A stretch of 64,000 nucleotides of DNA, from the NCBI GenBank assembly GCA_031769625.1, contig JAUIMM010000602.1, positions 434,001 to 498,000 of the forward strand, read 5' to 3'. Below are positions 1 to 10,764 of this stretch, in pieces. Under the pieces are notes generated by a model that saw only the letters and a program-made list of their open reading frames with translations, did no database searches and was not told the DNA's origin. The stretch is from Taudactylus pleione. Taxonomy: Eukaryota; Chordata; Amphibia; Anura; Myobatrachidae. Numbering within the stretch: the stretch's first letter is position 1; each line of letters begins with the position of its first letter. The position numbers were made by a program, and so were the translations under genes.

Positions 1-450
1 TAAGATAACGGATTAGTGATCTGTATAGCGGCAGTGTCACTGGGATCTAGGGGCACATATTATATATATCATAGCGATTCTCCTAAGTTATAAAGTCACA
101 CAATAAGGTATAAATAACATCCATGATATAGAAAGATAACAGATTAGTGATCTGTATAGCGGCAGCGTCACTGGGATCTAGGGCACATGTTATATATATA
201 TCATAGCGATTCCCCTAAGTTATATAACACAATAATTTATAAATAACACACATGATATAGTAAGATAACGTATTAGTGATCTGTATAGCGGCAGCATCAC
301 TGGGATCTAGGTCACATGTTATATATATAATAGCAATTCTAAGTTATAACACAATAAGGTACAAATAACACACATGATATACAGATCACTAATACGTTAT
401 CTTACTATAACGCCAGCGTCACTGGGATCTAGGTCATGTTATAAACACAA
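1..450. repeat. Tandem array, about 130-bp units
   Basis: Three to four diverged copies of a unit containing 'ttagtgatctgtatagcggc' followed by 'cactgggatctagg'. They lie downstream of the minus-strand zinc-finger gene. In the last copy a 26-bp segment (381-406) is exactly inverted relative to 259-284. The array may extend beyond the left window edge. Confidence 0.85.
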
Positions 451-720
451 CATACCATATTGTATAGTGATTATGTTGATAATATTAGTAATAACGTGCG
501 ATAGTGTCCACTAGTAAGTCACATGATATGATCACACCCATACGCCCAATTACACTAATGAGGACAGATATAATATATACATATCTAAGCAAATTATTAT
601 TCATCCTAGGTCCCAACTGGAGACTTATTCTGCAAATATATAGAATATAAAGATCTTAAACTTAGGCATAATGAGAACCACCTGTAAAGTATCATGGCAC
701 ATTCTGATATTGGAATCATA

Positions 721-723
<3 letters not shown>

Positions 724-780
<57 letters not shown>
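724..780. repeat. (TA)n microsatellite
   Basis: Uninterrupted TA dinucleotide run of about 57 bases, in the 3' flank of the minus-strand zinc-finger gene. Confidence 0.97.
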
Positions 781-782
<2 letters not shown>

Positions 783-891
783 CCTGGGTGTATTCATATT
801 AAAAATAGTACATATTTGAATGCATCTTTACAAAGATCTATGTTATTTATTGTTGTTTAGATTTCTCTACACTGTAAATTCCTCCTCTTTG

Positions 892-897
892 TTTATT
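892..897 (-). promoter_or_regulatory. Candidate poly(A) signal of minus-strand ZNF gene
   Basis: AATAAA on the minus strand, about 90 bases beyond the stop codon at 984-986. The position is right for the 3' end of the zinc-finger transcript, but no transcript evidence is available. Confidence 0.45.
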
Positions 898-983
898 AAT
901 CACACACAGACCAAGTATCTGCGGATTGATAACTTAAAATACTGTGTGACTGGAGTGTTACTAAAACTGTGTTTTGTATCAGC

Positions 984-1858
984 TCATTGAAATACTTTTC
1001 TCATGTGTAACATCTGATGTCTAACAAGGCTCATTTTTCGTGTAAAACAATTCCCACACTCAGAGCATGGAAATGGTTTCTCACCTGTGTGACTTCTCTG
1101 ATGTATAACAAGATCTGATTTCTGTGTAAAACATTTCCCACACTCAGAGCATGGAAATGGTTTCTCACCTGTGTGACATCTCTGATGTTTAACAAGAGCT
1201 GATTTATGTGTAAAACATTTCCCACACTCAGAACATGAAAATGGTTTTTCACCTGTGTGACATCTTTGATGTGTAACAAGAACTGATTTATTTATAAAAT
1301 ATTTCCCACACTCAGGACATGGAAATGGTTTCTCACCTGTGTGACGTCTCTGATGTGTAACAAGATCTGATTTAAATGTAAAACATTTCTCACACTCAGA
1401 ACATGGAAATGGCTTCTCCCCTGTGTGACATCTTTGATGAATAACAAGATATGATTTCCGTGTAAAATATTTCCCACACTCAGAACATGGAAATGGTTTC
1501 TCACCTGTGTGACTTCTCTGATGCTTAACAAGATATGATTTATCTTTATAACATTTCCCACACTCAGAGCATGGAAATGGTTTCTCACCTGTGTGACTTC
1601 TCTCATGTGTAACTAGACGTGATTTCTTATTAAAACATTTCCCACATTCAGAACACACAAATAATTTATCAGGTGCATGAGTTGCACTATGTGTAACAAA
1701 AGCTGAGGTATTAGGAGACCAGGCCGGATTATTATAAAAGTCAGATGATATATCTGCACTGTGAGGTACTGGATGTATATTTAGTGTAACTGATCTGTCT
1801 TCTGGAGATTCTGTTTTAATATCTGCTCTCTCCAAGGCATTCCTGCTTGTGCGTCCAT
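984..1858 (-). CDS. C2H2 zinc-finger exon (8 fingers), last exon of minus-strand gene
   Basis: Terminal exon of the minus-strand zinc-finger gene. It starts after a 'tttccagcag' acceptor and enters in phase 1, so the first codon GAT is completed by the last base of exon 6. After about 75 residues of Ser/Asp-rich linker come eight C2H2 fingers with CSECGKCF cores and HTGEKPF linkers, typical of DNA-binding transcription factors acting in the nucleus. Helix positions -1, 3 and 6 differ between fingers (K/R/T, D/Y/K, R/Y/I, F/D/T, N/V/T, H/A/K, Q/D/I, R/S/R) while the scaffold is nearly invariant. The frame is open to a stop at 984. It resembles the amphibian oocyte/gastrula zinc-finger (XlCOF/XlCGF-like) subfamily by general knowledge. 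The exon itself is intact, but an upstream frameshift in exon 5 probably prevents the fingers from being translated. Confidence 0.85.
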
Positions 1859-2718
1859 CTGCTGGAAATAAAATAACTGTATTATTATTAATCACAGCTC
1901 TTCATACAGCGCACACACATTACACAGCACTTTACAGAGAATATTTGGCTATTCACATCAGTTTGCACCAGTGGATCATACAATCTATATTCCCTACCAC
2001 ATCTACTCTCAAATTTATTATGGTTAATTTGTGTCAGAAGCCAATCAACCTACCACTATGATATTTGGAGCATTAAATGAAACACATACAAACTACACAC
2101 AGTATATTGGTTTGGTTTCAAACTCATAACTTCAGTGTGAAGAGATAGCAATACTAACCACTACACCACCGTGTGATGTGTAATTATTATGAGTGAAGAT
2201 GTTTAATTTGCAGGTACAAACTATGACCACATTATTACAATTACAAATATTCAAACTACAAATAAGACTCTAGATGAACAGATAAAATATTGGCATAAAA
2301 TGGCACAAGCACATTATAAGCACATGTCATAGACCCAGCCCCAGGGACAGGCAGATGGCACATCACCAATGTATACCTCCCCCAAATGCAGACTTTGCTG
2401 GGTAACGTTCCCTAGCCATCATCACAGAGCAGGAAGCCCCATTAGCCAGTGATGTTGGTGAACCACAATACCCATCTAGATGCCCTCACACATACACACG
2501 GAAAACTTGTGGGCTAATTACAAACAACTACGTCCACACTACACAAAGTTCTCCAGGTGGATATATATGTAGCACAAGCAGCTTCTATATGGTCATCTGG
2601 TCATCCTCAGGGAGAGTAGCCCCACCAGAGTCATGTTACTAACAGGGTAACGAGTCACTGTATATAACCGCTGAGAGGGAAGGAGAGTGATAGGATAGAG
2701 CCACACAGAATGATGGCG

Positions 2719-3690
2719 TTACAGAGCGGGGGAGGCAGCAGTACAGGGTAGAGGAATGGTGCAGGGCACAGAGCGGGGGAGGCAGCAGGACAGGGTAGGG
2801 GAATGGTGCAGGGCACAGAGTGGGGGAGGCAGCAGGACACAGAGCGGGGGAGGCAGCAGGACAGGGTAGGGGAATGGTTCAGGGCACAGAGCAGGGGAGG
2901 TGGCAGGACAGGGTAGGGGAATGGTGCAGGGCACCGAGCGGGGGAGGCAGCAGGACAGGGTAGGGGAATGGTGCAGGGCACAGAGCGGGGGAGGCAGCAG
3001 GACAGGGTAGGGGAATGGTGCAGGGCACAGAGTGGGGGAGGCAGCAGGATAGGGTAGGGGAATGGTGCAGGGCACAGAGCAGGGGAGGTGGCAGGACAAG
3101 GTAGGGGAATGGTGCAGGGCACAGAGCGGGGGAGGCAGCAGGACAGGGTAGGGGAATGGTGCAGGGCACAGAGCTGGGGAGGCAGCAGGACAGGGTAGGG
3201 GAATGGTGCAGGGCACAGAGCGGGGGAGGCAGCAGGACAGGGTAGGGGAATGGTGTAGGACACAGAGTGGGGAGGCAGCAGGACAGGGTAAGGGAATGGT
3301 GCAGGGCACAGAGCGGGGGAGGCAGCAGGACAGGGTAGGGGAATGGTGCAGGGCACAGAGCGGGGGAGGCAGCAGGACAGGGTAGGGGAATGGTGCAGGG
3401 CACAGAGCGGGGGAGGCAGCAGGACAGGGTAGGGGAATGGTGCAGAGTACAGAGCGGGGGAGGCAGCAGGACAGGGTAGGGGAATGGTGCAGGGCACAGA
3501 GCGGGGGAGGCAGCAGGACAGGGTAGGGGAATGGTGCAGGGCACAGAGCGGGGGAGGCAGCAGGACAGGGTAGGGGAATGGTGCAGAGTACAGAGCGGGG
3601 GAGGCAGCAGGACAGGGTAGGGGAATGGTGCAGGGCACAGAGCGGGGGAGGCAGCAGGACAGGGTAGGGGAATTGTGCAGGGCATAGACA
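2719..3690. repeat. G-rich minisatellite, about 47-bp units
   Basis: About 21 copies of a unit with 'gcgggggaggcagcaggaca' followed by 'gggtaggggaatggtgca'. The plus strand has several G-runs per unit and could form G-quadruplexes; the transcript of the minus gene would carry the C-rich strand. Long Pro/Cys/Leu-rich open frames across it are repeat artefacts. Confidence 0.93.
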
Positions 3691-3920
3691 GACAACAGCA
3701 GAAAGCGGAAGAAATCAAAAGAGCAGAGCAGGATATAGAGACAGGTCAGCAGATAAAGCGCACCATTACAGAGCACCGAAGCACAGAGACTGGAGGGAGC
3801 CATTGTGCAAAAAAGGGTGTGTGGTTATAGCTGTGTGTGTGTGTGACAAGTTGGAGTTCATGTGAAGTGTGTGTTGTGATGTGTTGTATACAGTATACTG
3901 AAAACCAGTCAGTCATGTAA

Positions 3921-4076
3921 TATTACTAAGCAGTGTTAGGAGACAGAGTGATAAGGTGCCAGCCAATCAGCTCCCAACTGTCATTTTGCAAACATAGCCT
4001 GTGAGATGACAGTTGGGAGCTGATTGGCTGGCACCTTATCACTCTGTCTCCTAACACTGCTTAGTAAATAGACCCC
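3921..4076. mobile_element. Fold-back MITE (palindromic), copy 1
   Basis: Near-perfect inverted repeat: the left arm begins 'actaagcagtgttaggagac' and the right arm ends with its complement, running into 'ttagtaaatagacccc'. The arms contain 'gccaatcagctcccaactgt'. The loop is short, at about 3985-4000. A second copy with a complete left end lies at 30915-31102. No coding capacity; a non-autonomous DNA element. Confidence 0.85.
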
Positions 4077-4174
4077 ATTATCACATGTGGTAGTGCACAA
4101 GGAGGATCATGGGTAATGTCACATAGGGTATCATTACATTAACCATTAATTTATCCACTATAGTGACATCTCTT

Positions 4175-5945
4175 GTACTGATGTATGAGATACACCAGAA
4201 AGTGTGGGGAGGAGACTGGTCAGATCTCTGGGCTGGTAACACACAGTGACATGATGTGAGGGGGAGAGCAGGAGTATAATAGGGGCTGATGGCTCCTGAT
4301 GTATGAGATACACCAGAAAATGTGGGGAGGAGACTGGTGAGATCTCTGGGCTGGTAACACACAGTGACATGATGTGAGGGGGAGAGCAGGAGTATAATAG
4401 GGGCTGATGGCACCTGATGCATGAGATACACCAGAAAATGTGGAGAGGAGACTGGTCAGATCTCTGGGCTGGTAACACACAGTGACATGATGTGAGGGGG
4501 AGAGCAGGAGTATAATAGGGGCTGATGGCTCCTGATGTATGAGATACACCAGAGAGTGTGGGGAGGAGACTGGTCAGATCTCTGGCCTGGTAACACACAG
4601 TGACATGATGTGAGGGAGAGAGCAGGAGTATAATAGGGGCTGATGGCTCCTGATGTATGAGATACACCAGAGAGTGTGAGTAGGAGACTGGTCAGATCTC
4701 TGGGCTGGTAACACACAGTGACATGATGTGAGGAGGAGAGCAGGAGTATAATAGGGGCTGATGGCTCCTGATATATGAGTTACACCAGACAGTGTGGGGA
4801 GGAGACTGGTCAGATCTCTGGGCTGGTAACACATAGTGACATGATGTGAGGGGGAGAGCAGGAGTATAATAGGGGCTGATGGCTCCTGATGTATGAGATA
4901 CACCAGAGAGTGTGGGGAGGAGACTGGTCAGATCTCTGGGCTGGTAACACACACACATGATGTGAGGAGGAGAGCAGGAGTATAATAGGGGCTGATGGCT
5001 CCTGATGTATGAGATACACCAGAAAGTGTGGGGAGGAGACTGGTCAGATCTCTGGGCTGGTAACACACAGTGACATGATGTGAGGGGGAGAGCAGGAGTA
5101 TAATAGGGGCTGATGGCTCCTGATGTATGAGATACACCAGAAAATGTGGGGAGGAGACTGGTGAGATCTCTGGGCTGGTAACACACAGTGACATGATGTG
5201 AGGGGGAGAGCAGGAGTATAATAGGGGCTGATGGCACCTGATGCATGAGATACACCAGAAAATGTGGAGAGGAGACTGGTCAGATCTCTGGGCTGGTAAC
5301 ACACAGTGACATGATGTGAGGGGAAGAGCAGGAGTATAATAGGGGCTGATGGCTCCTGATGTATGAGATACACCAGAGAGTGTGGGGAGGAGACTGGTCA
5401 GATCTCTGGGCTGGTAACACACAGTGACATGATGTGAGGAGGAGAGCAGGAGTATAATAGGGGCTGATGGCTCCTGATATATGAGTTACACCAGACAGTG
5501 TGGGGAGGAGACTGGTCAGATCTCTGGGCTGGTAACACATAGTGACATGATGTGAGGGGGAGAGCAGGAGTATAATAGGGGCTGATGGCTCCTGATGTAT
5601 GAGATACACCAGAGAGTGTGGGGAGGAGACTGGTCAGATCTCTGGGCTGGTAACACACACACATGATGTGAGGAGGAGAGCAGGAGTATAATAGGGGCTG
5701 ATGGCTCCTGATGTATGAGATACACCAGAGAGTGTGGGGAGGAGACTGGTCAGATCTCTGGGCTGGTAACACACAGTGACATGATGTGAGGGGGGAGAGC
5801 AGGAGTATAATAGGGGCTGATGGCTCCTGATGTATGAGATACACCAGAGAGTGTGGGGAGGAGACTGGTCAGATCTCTGGGCTGATAACACACAATGACA
5901 CGATGTAAGGGGGAGAGCAGGAATACAATAGGGGCTGAGGAGGAT
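4175..5945. repeat. Tandem array, about 118-bp units
   Basis: About 15 copies of a unit containing 'ggagactggtcagatctctg' and 'gagcaggagtataatagggg'. Some units carry diagnostic variants that recur about 706 bp apart (six units), which shows a block duplication. It lies in intron 6 of the minus-strand zinc-finger gene. Confidence 0.95.
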
Positions 5946-6265
5946 GTAGAAGAAGATGATTGTATTGACTGTATTATTTTTTATTTATAATCAGCCAATC
6001 ATAGTGATGTATGCAAGATATGTAGTCATTCCCAAGTTCCATACACATAGGAGTTTACTATCTAAATACCCGAACACACAGGTGCATTGTGTCGAAAGTC
6101 ATTTAACATACCAGTATATTTTTGGTTTGGGGAAGGAAATTCACACCAAACGGAGAACATATAAACTCCACACATATAATACACTGGTTAAAATCAAACC
6201 GAACAGTATACCATGGTGCAGAGAGAGAATGCGACTATTTTCTGTAATAAGTGTTTTTTACTCAC

Positions 6266-6563
6266 CTGTGCTGATATCTGTAGGGATTTCCTCCTCCTTA
6301 CACTGATCACCCCTCACATACGTCTTTTCTTCTTCCTCTGTATCTTCTGCCTTTATATCAGTCATATACGTCTCTTCTTCTCCCTCTATATCTTCTGCCT
6401 TTATATCAGTGAAATACGTCTCTGCTTCTCCCTCTATATATTCTGCCTTTATATCAGTCACATAGGTCTCTTCTTCTCCCTTTATATTTTCTACCTTCAT
6501 ATCAGTCACATACGTCTCTTCTCCTTCTATAACTTCAACCTTTAAAAATGTCCAACCTTCACC
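6266..6563 (-). CDS. Acidic-repeat exon (exon 6) of minus-strand ZNF gene
   Basis: 298-bp exon bounded by a 'ttatttag' acceptor and a GTGAGT donor. It encodes about five degenerate copies of a 16-residue acidic module (EDIEGEEETYVTDIKA type) and ends CKEEEIPTDISTG in phase 1, matching the finger exon. Modules contain IKAE/VKVE-type sites that fit the SUMO consensus (hydrophobic-K-x-E); that function is inferred. The plus-strand sister exon (40444-41131) has about 13 modules, so copy number has changed since duplication. With the 1-bp insertion in exon 5, reading would enter this exon out of frame and meet TGA within its first five bases. Confidence 0.8.
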
Positions 6564-6713
6564 CTAAATAACCCACAACAGAAAAAAAGAACAATTAGAA
6601 AGTTAGATGAAATTAGATGCAATAAAACAAAATATATCAGTGTATAAGATACACACAGCTTCATATAATGACAGTCACTTTGGTATATTGGTGAGACCCT
6701 AAATCCCTTCTAC

Positions 6714-6812
6714 CTGATGCTCCTGTGGGGTCCTGTGATTTTCCTCTGTACAATCCTGTGAATAAAGAGGATGGGGACATCTCTCTGGGGTATTTCTGTT
6801 ACTGGATCCATC
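6714..6812 (-). pseudogene. Exon 5 of minus-strand ZNF gene, with 1-bp frameshift
   Basis: 99-bp exon between a 'gtggctcctacag' acceptor and a GTAGAA donor, homologous to the 98-bp plus-strand exon 30413-30510. The expected product is the linker D-G-S-S-N-R-N-T-P-E-R followed by a Cys-Pro segment ending E-H-Q. On the minus strand there is one extra A after 'agagag' (plus-strand bases 6780-6781). That shifts the frame for the rest of the exon and produces a stop at the start of exon 6. The predicted product would be about 165 residues with the KRAB-like region but no fingers. The extra base could instead be an assembly error. Confidence 0.75.
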
Positions 6813-6930
6813 TGTAGGAGCCACACAGTGACTGAGTACATTGTATAGATGTCATTATCAGATGATGTGTGTATATAGGGATCCCCCATACCTAATCTCC
6901 CCTGTACAATAAATTACAGTCTCCTCTTAC

Positions 6931-7054
6931 CCAGTGATGTGAGGGTCCGGTGATTCTCCATCATCACGTCCTTGTACAGACCCTTGTGTTCCTCTATATA
7001 CTCCCCCTCCTGCATGGAGACATAGACAGTGACATCCTGACACCTTATAGGAAC
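6931..7054 (-). CDS. KRAB-like exon (exon 4) of minus-strand ZNF gene
   Basis: 124-bp exon, acceptor 'gtgtgtgtcag', donor GTAAGA. It encodes [19 protein letters not shown] then a segment with [10 protein letters not shown] and LTSL. This matches the A-box pattern of KRAB domains (D-V-x-V-Y-x-S-x-x-E-W-E, then LYKDVMLEN), which recruit co-repressors in tetrapod zinc-finger proteins. The usual Trp of the E-W-E motif is Gly here, as in the plus-strand sister exon. The intron to exon 5 is only 118 bp. It lies upstream of the exon 5 frameshift, so it may still be translated. Confidence 0.8.
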
Positions 7055-7084
7055 CTGACACACACAATGATACAGTCATCACCC

Positions 7085-7924
7085 AGACACATCCCCTGGT
7101 GTTACTGTATAATGTCCCATTCCCAGCAGTCACCTCTCCAGTCATCACCCAGACACATCCCCTGGTGTTACTGTATAATGTCCCATTCCCAGCAGTCAAT
7201 CTCCAGTCATCACCCAGACACATCCCCTGGTGTTACTGTACAATGTCCCCTTCCCAGCAGTCACCTCTCCAGTCATCAACCAGACACATCCCCCGGTGTT
7301 ACTGTATAATGTCCCCTTCCCAGCAGTCACCTCTCCAGTCATCACCCAGACACATCCCCTGGTGTTACTGTATAATGTCCCATTCCCAGCAGTCGCCTAT
7401 CCAGTCATCACCCAGACACATCCCCTGGTGTTACTGTATAATGTCCCATTCCCAGCAGTCACCACTCCAGTCATCGCCCAGACACATCCCCTGGTGTTAC
7501 TGTATAATGTCCCATTCCCAGCAGTCACCTACCCAGTCATCACCCAGACACATCCCCTGGTGTTACTGTATAATGTCCCATTCCCAGCAGTCACCTCTCC
7601 AGTCATCACCCAGACACATCCCCTGGTGTTACTGTATAATGTCCCATTCCCAGAAGTCACCACTCCAGTCATCACCAAGACACGTCCCCTGGTGTTACTG
7701 TATAATGTCCCATTCCCAGGAGTCACCTCTCCGGTCATCACCCAGGCACATCCCCTGGTGTGACTGTATAATGTCCCATTCCCAGCAGTCACCTCTCCAG
7801 TCATCACCCAGACACATCCCCTGGTGTCACTGTATAATGTCCCATTCCCAGCAGTCACCTCTCCAGTCATCACCCAGACACATCCCCTGGTGTTACTGTA
7901 TAGTGTCCCATTCCCAGCAGTCAC
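7085..7924 (-). repeat. 66-bp array copying the exon 3 splice donor
   Basis: About 12 copies of a 66-bp unit filling intron 3 of the minus-strand gene. Read on the minus strand, each unit ends with 'gatgactggagag' followed by 'gtgactgctggg', which repeats the last bases of exon 3 plus its donor. The unit is 22 codons, so the exon 3 frame stays open through several units (to about 7529). The plus-strand sister intron has only two units (30031-30155). Confidence 0.93.
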
Positions 7925-8116
7925 CTCTCCAGTCAGCAGCTGAATGATCTTATTGGTGAGTTCCAGGATCTTCTGATCATTGTGTCTCTCATGTATCAGT
8001 GAGTGAGGTGGAGGCACCGTGATGGGGCTCTGGGTCCTGCTCAGTCCTCCTGACACACAGGGACGGCTGCTGGGTGTCTCACACTCACCGGATGTCTTCT
8101 TCACTACTGTGTAATC
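7925..8116 (-). CDS. Exon 3 of minus-strand ZNF gene (conserved N-terminal module)
   Basis: 192-bp exon (64 codons, phase 0 at both ends), acceptor 'ccaatacacag', donor GAG|GTGACT. It encodes [11 protein letters not shown], a Ser/Pro-rich stretch with [20 protein letters not shown], and ends KIIQLLTGE. Its plus-strand homologue is 29839-30030. It is the second of two N-terminal modules that both end in LLTGE in this amphibian family. The biochemical role is unknown to me. The exon is in good order, and its donor is the seed of the 66-bp array. Confidence 0.83.
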
Positions 8117-8404
8117 CTGTGTATTGGGGGAGACACCAATAAAAGGGTAAAATTATACTCATGGAGCAGTTTATTGTCATCAGTGCACAATATGCAAGAA
8201 AGGTCAGTCTTACAAAGAAAACCCTTATACTGTTTACCATATATAGGAAAGTGGACAGAATATAGCACATCTCCTGGCATCTTCATTTCAGTGATAGAAA
8301 ATAAATAAAACAAGATACCGTGAGCAAGGTAATATATCCCAGCTCCTGTGAGTACTGAGACACTGATAATATGTATGTCTCTATATTATTACTATAAATA
8401 TGTG
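8117..8404 (-). other. Intron 2, non-repetitive part
   Basis: Unique intron sequence between the exon 3 acceptor and the 73-bp array. I see no gene or repeat in it. Confidence 0.6.
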
Positions 8405-9865
8405 ATGTCACTGTGACACTCCCAGATCCCCTCACCTCCCCAGTCACATGCGTCTTATATCTATAGATATAAATGATGTCACTGTGACACTCACAGATCC
8501 CCTCACCTCCCCAGTCATGTCCCTGTATTATTACTATAGATATAAGTAATGTCACTGTGACACTCCCAGATCCCCTCACCTCCCCAGTCATGTCCCTGTA
8601 TTATTACTATAGCTATAAGTGATGTCACTGTGACACTCCCAGATCCCCTCACCTCCCCAGTCATGTCCCTGTATTATTACTATACATATAAGTGATGTCA
8701 CTGTGACACTCCCAGATCCCCTCACCTCCCCAGTCATGTCCCTGTATTATTACTATAGATATAAGTGATGTCAGTGTGACACTCCCTGATCCAGTCATGT
8801 CCTGTATTTTTACTATAGATATATGTGATGTCACTGGGACACTCCCAGATCCTCTCACCTCCCCAGTCATGTCCCTGTATTATTACTATAGATATAAGTG
8901 ATGTCACTGTGACACTCCCAGATCCCCTCACCTCCCCAGTCATGTCCCTGTATTATTACTATAGATATAAGTAATGTCACTGTGACACTCCCAGATCCCC
9001 TCACCTCCCCAGTCATGTCCCTGTATTATTACTATAGCTATAAGTGATGTCACTGTGACACTCCCAGATCCCCTCACCTCCCCAGTCATGTCCCTGTATT
9101 ATTACTATAGATATAAGTGATGTCACTGTGACACTCCCAGACCCTCTCACCTCCCCAGTCATGTCCCTGTATTATTACTATAGATATAAGTGATGTCACT
9201 GTGACACTCCCAGATCCCCTCACCTCCCCAGTCATGTCCCTGTATTGCTATAGATATGTGATGTCACTGTGACACTCCCAGATCCCCTCACCTCCCCGGT
9301 CATGTCCCTGTATTATTACTATAGATATAAGTGATGTCACTGTGACACTCCCAGACCCTCTCACCTCCCCAGTCATGTCCCTGTATTATTACTATAGATA
9401 TAAGTGATGTCACTGTGACACTCCCAGATCCCCTCACCTCCCCAGTCATGTCCCTGTATTGCTATAGATATGTGATGTCACTGTGACACTCCCAGATCCT
9501 CTCACCTCCCCAGTCATGTCCCTGTATTATTACTATAGATATAAGTGATGTCACTGTGACACTCCCAGACCCTCTCACCTCCCCAGTCATGTCCCTGTAT
9601 TATTACTATAGATATAAGTGATGTCACTGTGACACTCCCAGATCCCCTCACCTCCCCAGTCATGTCCCTGTATTGCTATAGATATGTGATGTCACTGTGA
9701 CACTCCCAGATCCTCTCTCCTCCCCAGTCATGTCCCTGTATTATTAGTATAGATATAAGTGATGTCACTGTGACACTCCCAGATCCTCTCTCCTCCCCGG
9801 TCATGTCCCTGTATTATTACTATAGATATAAGTGATGTCACTGTGACACTCCCAGATCCTCTCAC
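8405..9865 (-). repeat. 73-bp array copying the exon 2 splice donor
   Basis: About 20 units in intron 2. On the minus strand each ends 'catgactggggag' followed by 'gtgagaggatctgggagtgt', which copies the exon 2 end (ACTGGGGAG) and its GTGAG donor. The unit is not a multiple of three, so skipping to later donors would shift frame. Some units have deletions within the 'attattactatagatataag' segment. The same array, oppositely oriented, occurs at 28401-29775. Confidence 0.95.
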
Positions 9866-10014
9866 CTCCCCAGTCAGCAGGTAGATGATCTCCAGGGTGA
9901 GATTTAGTATCCTTTCAGTCATGTGACTCTTGTCCTTGTCCATCCTCAGTGATTTATACAGGACTCTCACGTGAAGTTTAGTATAGACTCTCTTGTTTCT
10001 TACAGCTGAATTAT
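9866..10014 (-). CDS. First coding exon (exon 2) of minus-strand ZNF gene
   Basis: Exon after acceptor 'ttcctag'. Translation starts at ATG 9943-9941 and runs 26 codons: M-D-K-D-K-S-H-M-T-E-R-I-L, then a segment ending IIYLLTGE, with donor GAG|GTGAGA. The start fits because the plus-strand homologue (28323) has its ATG at the same place. The short amphipathic module with LTLEIIYLL precedes exon 3, whose end (KIIQLLTGE) is related, suggesting an ancient exon duplication. The leader part 9944-10014 is 5' UTR. Confidence 0.8.
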
Positions 10015-10764
10015 CTAGGAATGAAAATATCAAGAGTACATGTCACATACACAGGTAGGAAACACCATGTGACCAGTAAGCCCTCCTCCCCGAGCTATGG
10101 AGATCTGGTCAGTGTTTCTCAGATCCAGCTACATAAGGCGCCTCAGACGCAGTCACACAATCCTATGTTGCTAAAGGACAAACCACCACAAATGGCGGCT
10201 GGGGGCTAGAATTAGCCGGCTGGCAATTCTCTGCAGTTCAGATCCGGAAATATAAAACGGCAAGGCCCCAGGAGCATTGTTCCTCCCAGACACCTCTTTT
10301 ATTCATACTGCTCAACTTTAATTATGTTACAAAGGGATGAATTAAAGAGAATTATTATTTATAGCTTTTGTTATATCATTCCAGAAAAATTTTTTCATGC
10401 CCACAATCACATTCAGAGGAGAATTCAATTAGACACGATATGCTTCTTTTTCATGAAATATGGCTTATGATGCAAATAAATACTTATCACGCAGTCCTAT
10501 TAGATGCGCTTTTCACGGGTGCGAATTCTACATAACATTTTTTGCGCATTAGTTATTATCACCTCCTAAGCAAGTAAAAAGTTGTGGAAAACACCTATAT
10601 AAAGGAAAAATGTCAGGACTTAGTTAAGAAACAATGGCACACCCTCTTTAAGGACTTATTTGGCAATATGATTTTTTTTAAATAGCGTAACTTACAAAAT
10701 AATGACATGTCATTTTTGGAGTGATAAATTGCAAAGTGGAAGAAAATGGCATAAATGATGTGTA
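10015..10764 (-). other. Intron 1 of minus-strand gene, non-repetitive part
   Basis: About 750 bp with no recognisable gene. The short open frame 10021-10209 on the plus strand has no family features. Confidence 0.5.

Larger units (their letters stand above)
1859..6265 (-). other. Intron 6 of minus-strand ZNF gene
   Basis: About 4.4 kb between the acidic-repeat exon and the finger exon, with donor GTGAGT at 6265 and acceptor ending at 1859. It holds a 47-bp G-rich minisatellite, a fold-back MITE and a 118-bp array. I see nothing recognisable in 1860-2700, 3691-3920 or 5946-6260. Confidence 0.75.

Noticed and set aside
1031..1606. Frames of 82 and 104 codons on the minus strand in the zinc-finger exon
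   Set aside because: Shadow frames caused by the 84-bp finger periodicity; the finger frame explains the sequence.
2655..3803. 382-codon Pro/Cys/Leu-rich frame
   Set aside because: Lies across the 47-bp minisatellite and is mirrored by overlapping frames; no start context or homology.
4081..5891. Many overlapping minus-strand frames of 70-190 codons
   Set aside because: Repeat artefacts of the 118-bp intronic array.
7085..7930. Possible CRISPR-like array (regular repeats)
   Set aside because: Units are contiguous with no unique spacers, and the context is a vertebrate intron.
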